Below are positions 6,206 through 6,849 of a stretch of DNA of 6,849 nucleotides, in pieces. Location of the stretch: NCBI GenBank assembly GCA_007571095.1, contig RKSB01000079.1:1-6849 (forward strand), given 5' to 3'. The stretch comes from K189A clade bacterium (GTDB taxonomy: Bacteria; Pseudomonadota; Gammaproteobacteria; Pseudomonadales; Azotimanducaceae). The notes beneath the pieces are model-generated. The model worked only from the letters and a program-made list of their open reading frames with translations. It made no database searches and was not told the origin of the DNA. A program made the position numbers and the translations under genes. Every line of letters starts with the position of its first letter. The first letter of the stretch is position 1.

Positions 6206-6849
6206 GTGGGCGAGCAAACTGACATCCTGATTGCCGGTGCCTGCGGCCAAATGGGAAGGCAACTGGTTCAACTGGTTGATCAGGAAGCGGGTTGCCGATT
6301 GGCGAGTGCCTTTGAAGTCTCTGGGCATCCTGACATAGGCAGGGACGCCCAAAGCCTTTTTGGAATTCATCAACCGGGAGTCGTCTTGAGTGATGATCTG
6401 GCAGGTTGCGTTCAGCAGGCTGAGGTCGTCATCGAGTTTACGCGTCCCGACGGCACCATGCAGCTGCTGGACGAGTGCAGGCGACAGGCAAAGGGCCTGG
6501 TAACGGGTACCACAGGTATGACCGAGGACCAGAAACAAAGGCTGCGCGAGGCGGCGAAAGAGATCCCTGTCATATCGGAGCCCAACTTCAGCGGCGGCCT
6601 GAGCCTCATGTTTGATCTGGTTCGGCGGGCGGCTATGGTCGAACGGGAGGCCGATGTTGAAATTCTCGAAATACACCACAGCAAAAAACTGGATGCTCCG
6701 TCAGGAACTGCCCTCAAACTGGGAGAGACGATCAGCACCGCCAGAGGAGGCAACTTTGAACAGGAGGCCTCGCTCCACAACCGTTCCGGCAAAAGGCAAA
6801 AGGGCAGCATAGGCTTCGCTTCTTTGCGGGCGGCAGACATAGTCGGCGA
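6206..6849 (+). CDS. dapB: 4-hydroxy-tetrahydrodipicolinate reductase DapB, 3' end cut by window edge
   Basis: DapB reduces the DapA product with NAD(P)H in the diaminopimelate/lysine pathway, which supplies peptidoglycan and lysine. The frame starts at GTG 6206, 5 bases after the dnaJ stop, and gives 214 complete codons before the window ends; the full protein is usually about 270. The Rossmann dinucleotide motif is GACGQMGR (11-18). IEFTRPDGT (76-84) and GTTG (101-104) follow. The signature EIHHSKKLDAPSGTA (155-169) carries the catalytic residues His157 and Lys161, equivalent to E. coli His159 and Lys163. A GSIGFASLRAADIVG segment is at the right edge. At the cofactor-selecting position E. 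coli has Glu38-Arg39; here it is Glu37-Val38. No internal frame break is seen. Close spacing to dnaJ indicates shared transcription. Confidence 0.96.
   Translation, partial: MGEQTDILIAGACGQMGRQLVQLVDQEAGCRLASAFEVSGHPDIGRDAQSLFGIHQPGVVLSDDLAGCVQQAEVVIEFTRPDGTMQLLDECRRQAKGLVTGTTGMTEDQKQRLREAAKEIPVISEPNFSGGLSLMFDLVRRAAMVEREADVEILEIHHSKKLDAPSGTALKLGETISTARGGNFEQEASLHNRSGKRQKGSIGFASLRAADIVG

Noticed and set aside
5930..6679. 249-residue minus-strand frame spanning the dnaJ-dapB junction
   Set aside because: It crosses two conserved genes in antisense and has no family features.

Overview
The window is a chromosomal housekeeping region from a Gram-negative, probably gammaproteobacterial, genome. 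The evidence is a BamE outer-membrane lipoprotein next to recN, the grpE-dnaK-dnaJ-dapB order typical of many gammaproteobacteria, DnaK residues that line up with Escherichia coli numbering, and two good sigma-32-type heat-shock promoters. A genus cannot be named from the sequence alone. Nothing suggests a mobile element, prophage, CRISPR array or RNA gene.

Layout. On the minus strand, recN (430-2094) is followed by bamE (433 down to the left edge, truncated by the window). The recN stop and the bamE start share an ATGA, so the two are probably one transcript with coupled translation. A gap of about 107 bp (2095-2201) separates recN from the divergent grpE and carries a heat-shock promoter facing grpE. 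On the plus strand come grpE (2202-2834), a 119-bp gap with a second heat-shock promoter and the dnaK ribosome binding site, dnaK (2954-4870), a 187-bp gap without a convincing promoter or terminator, dnaJ (5058-6200), and, 5 bases later, dapB (GTG at 6206, running off the right edge).

How the genes work together. GrpE (nucleotide exchange), DnaK (Hsp70 ATPase) and DnaJ (J-domain co-chaperone) are the complete Hsp70 machine, with heat-shock control visible upstream of both grpE and dnaK. DapB is a lysine and peptidoglycan precursor enzyme that probably shares the dnaJ transcript. RecN acts in double-strand break repair and BamE in outer-membrane protein assembly.

No new system is evident. 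The most unusual gene is dnaJ. Its Gly/Phe linker has little glycine, and the second C-terminal beta-domain lacks most of the loop that normally precedes a Gly-Asp-Leu motif. Separately, the dnaK-dnaJ gap is open in the dnaK frame past the stop and encodes a short Gly/Phe-rich stretch there, which may be chance.
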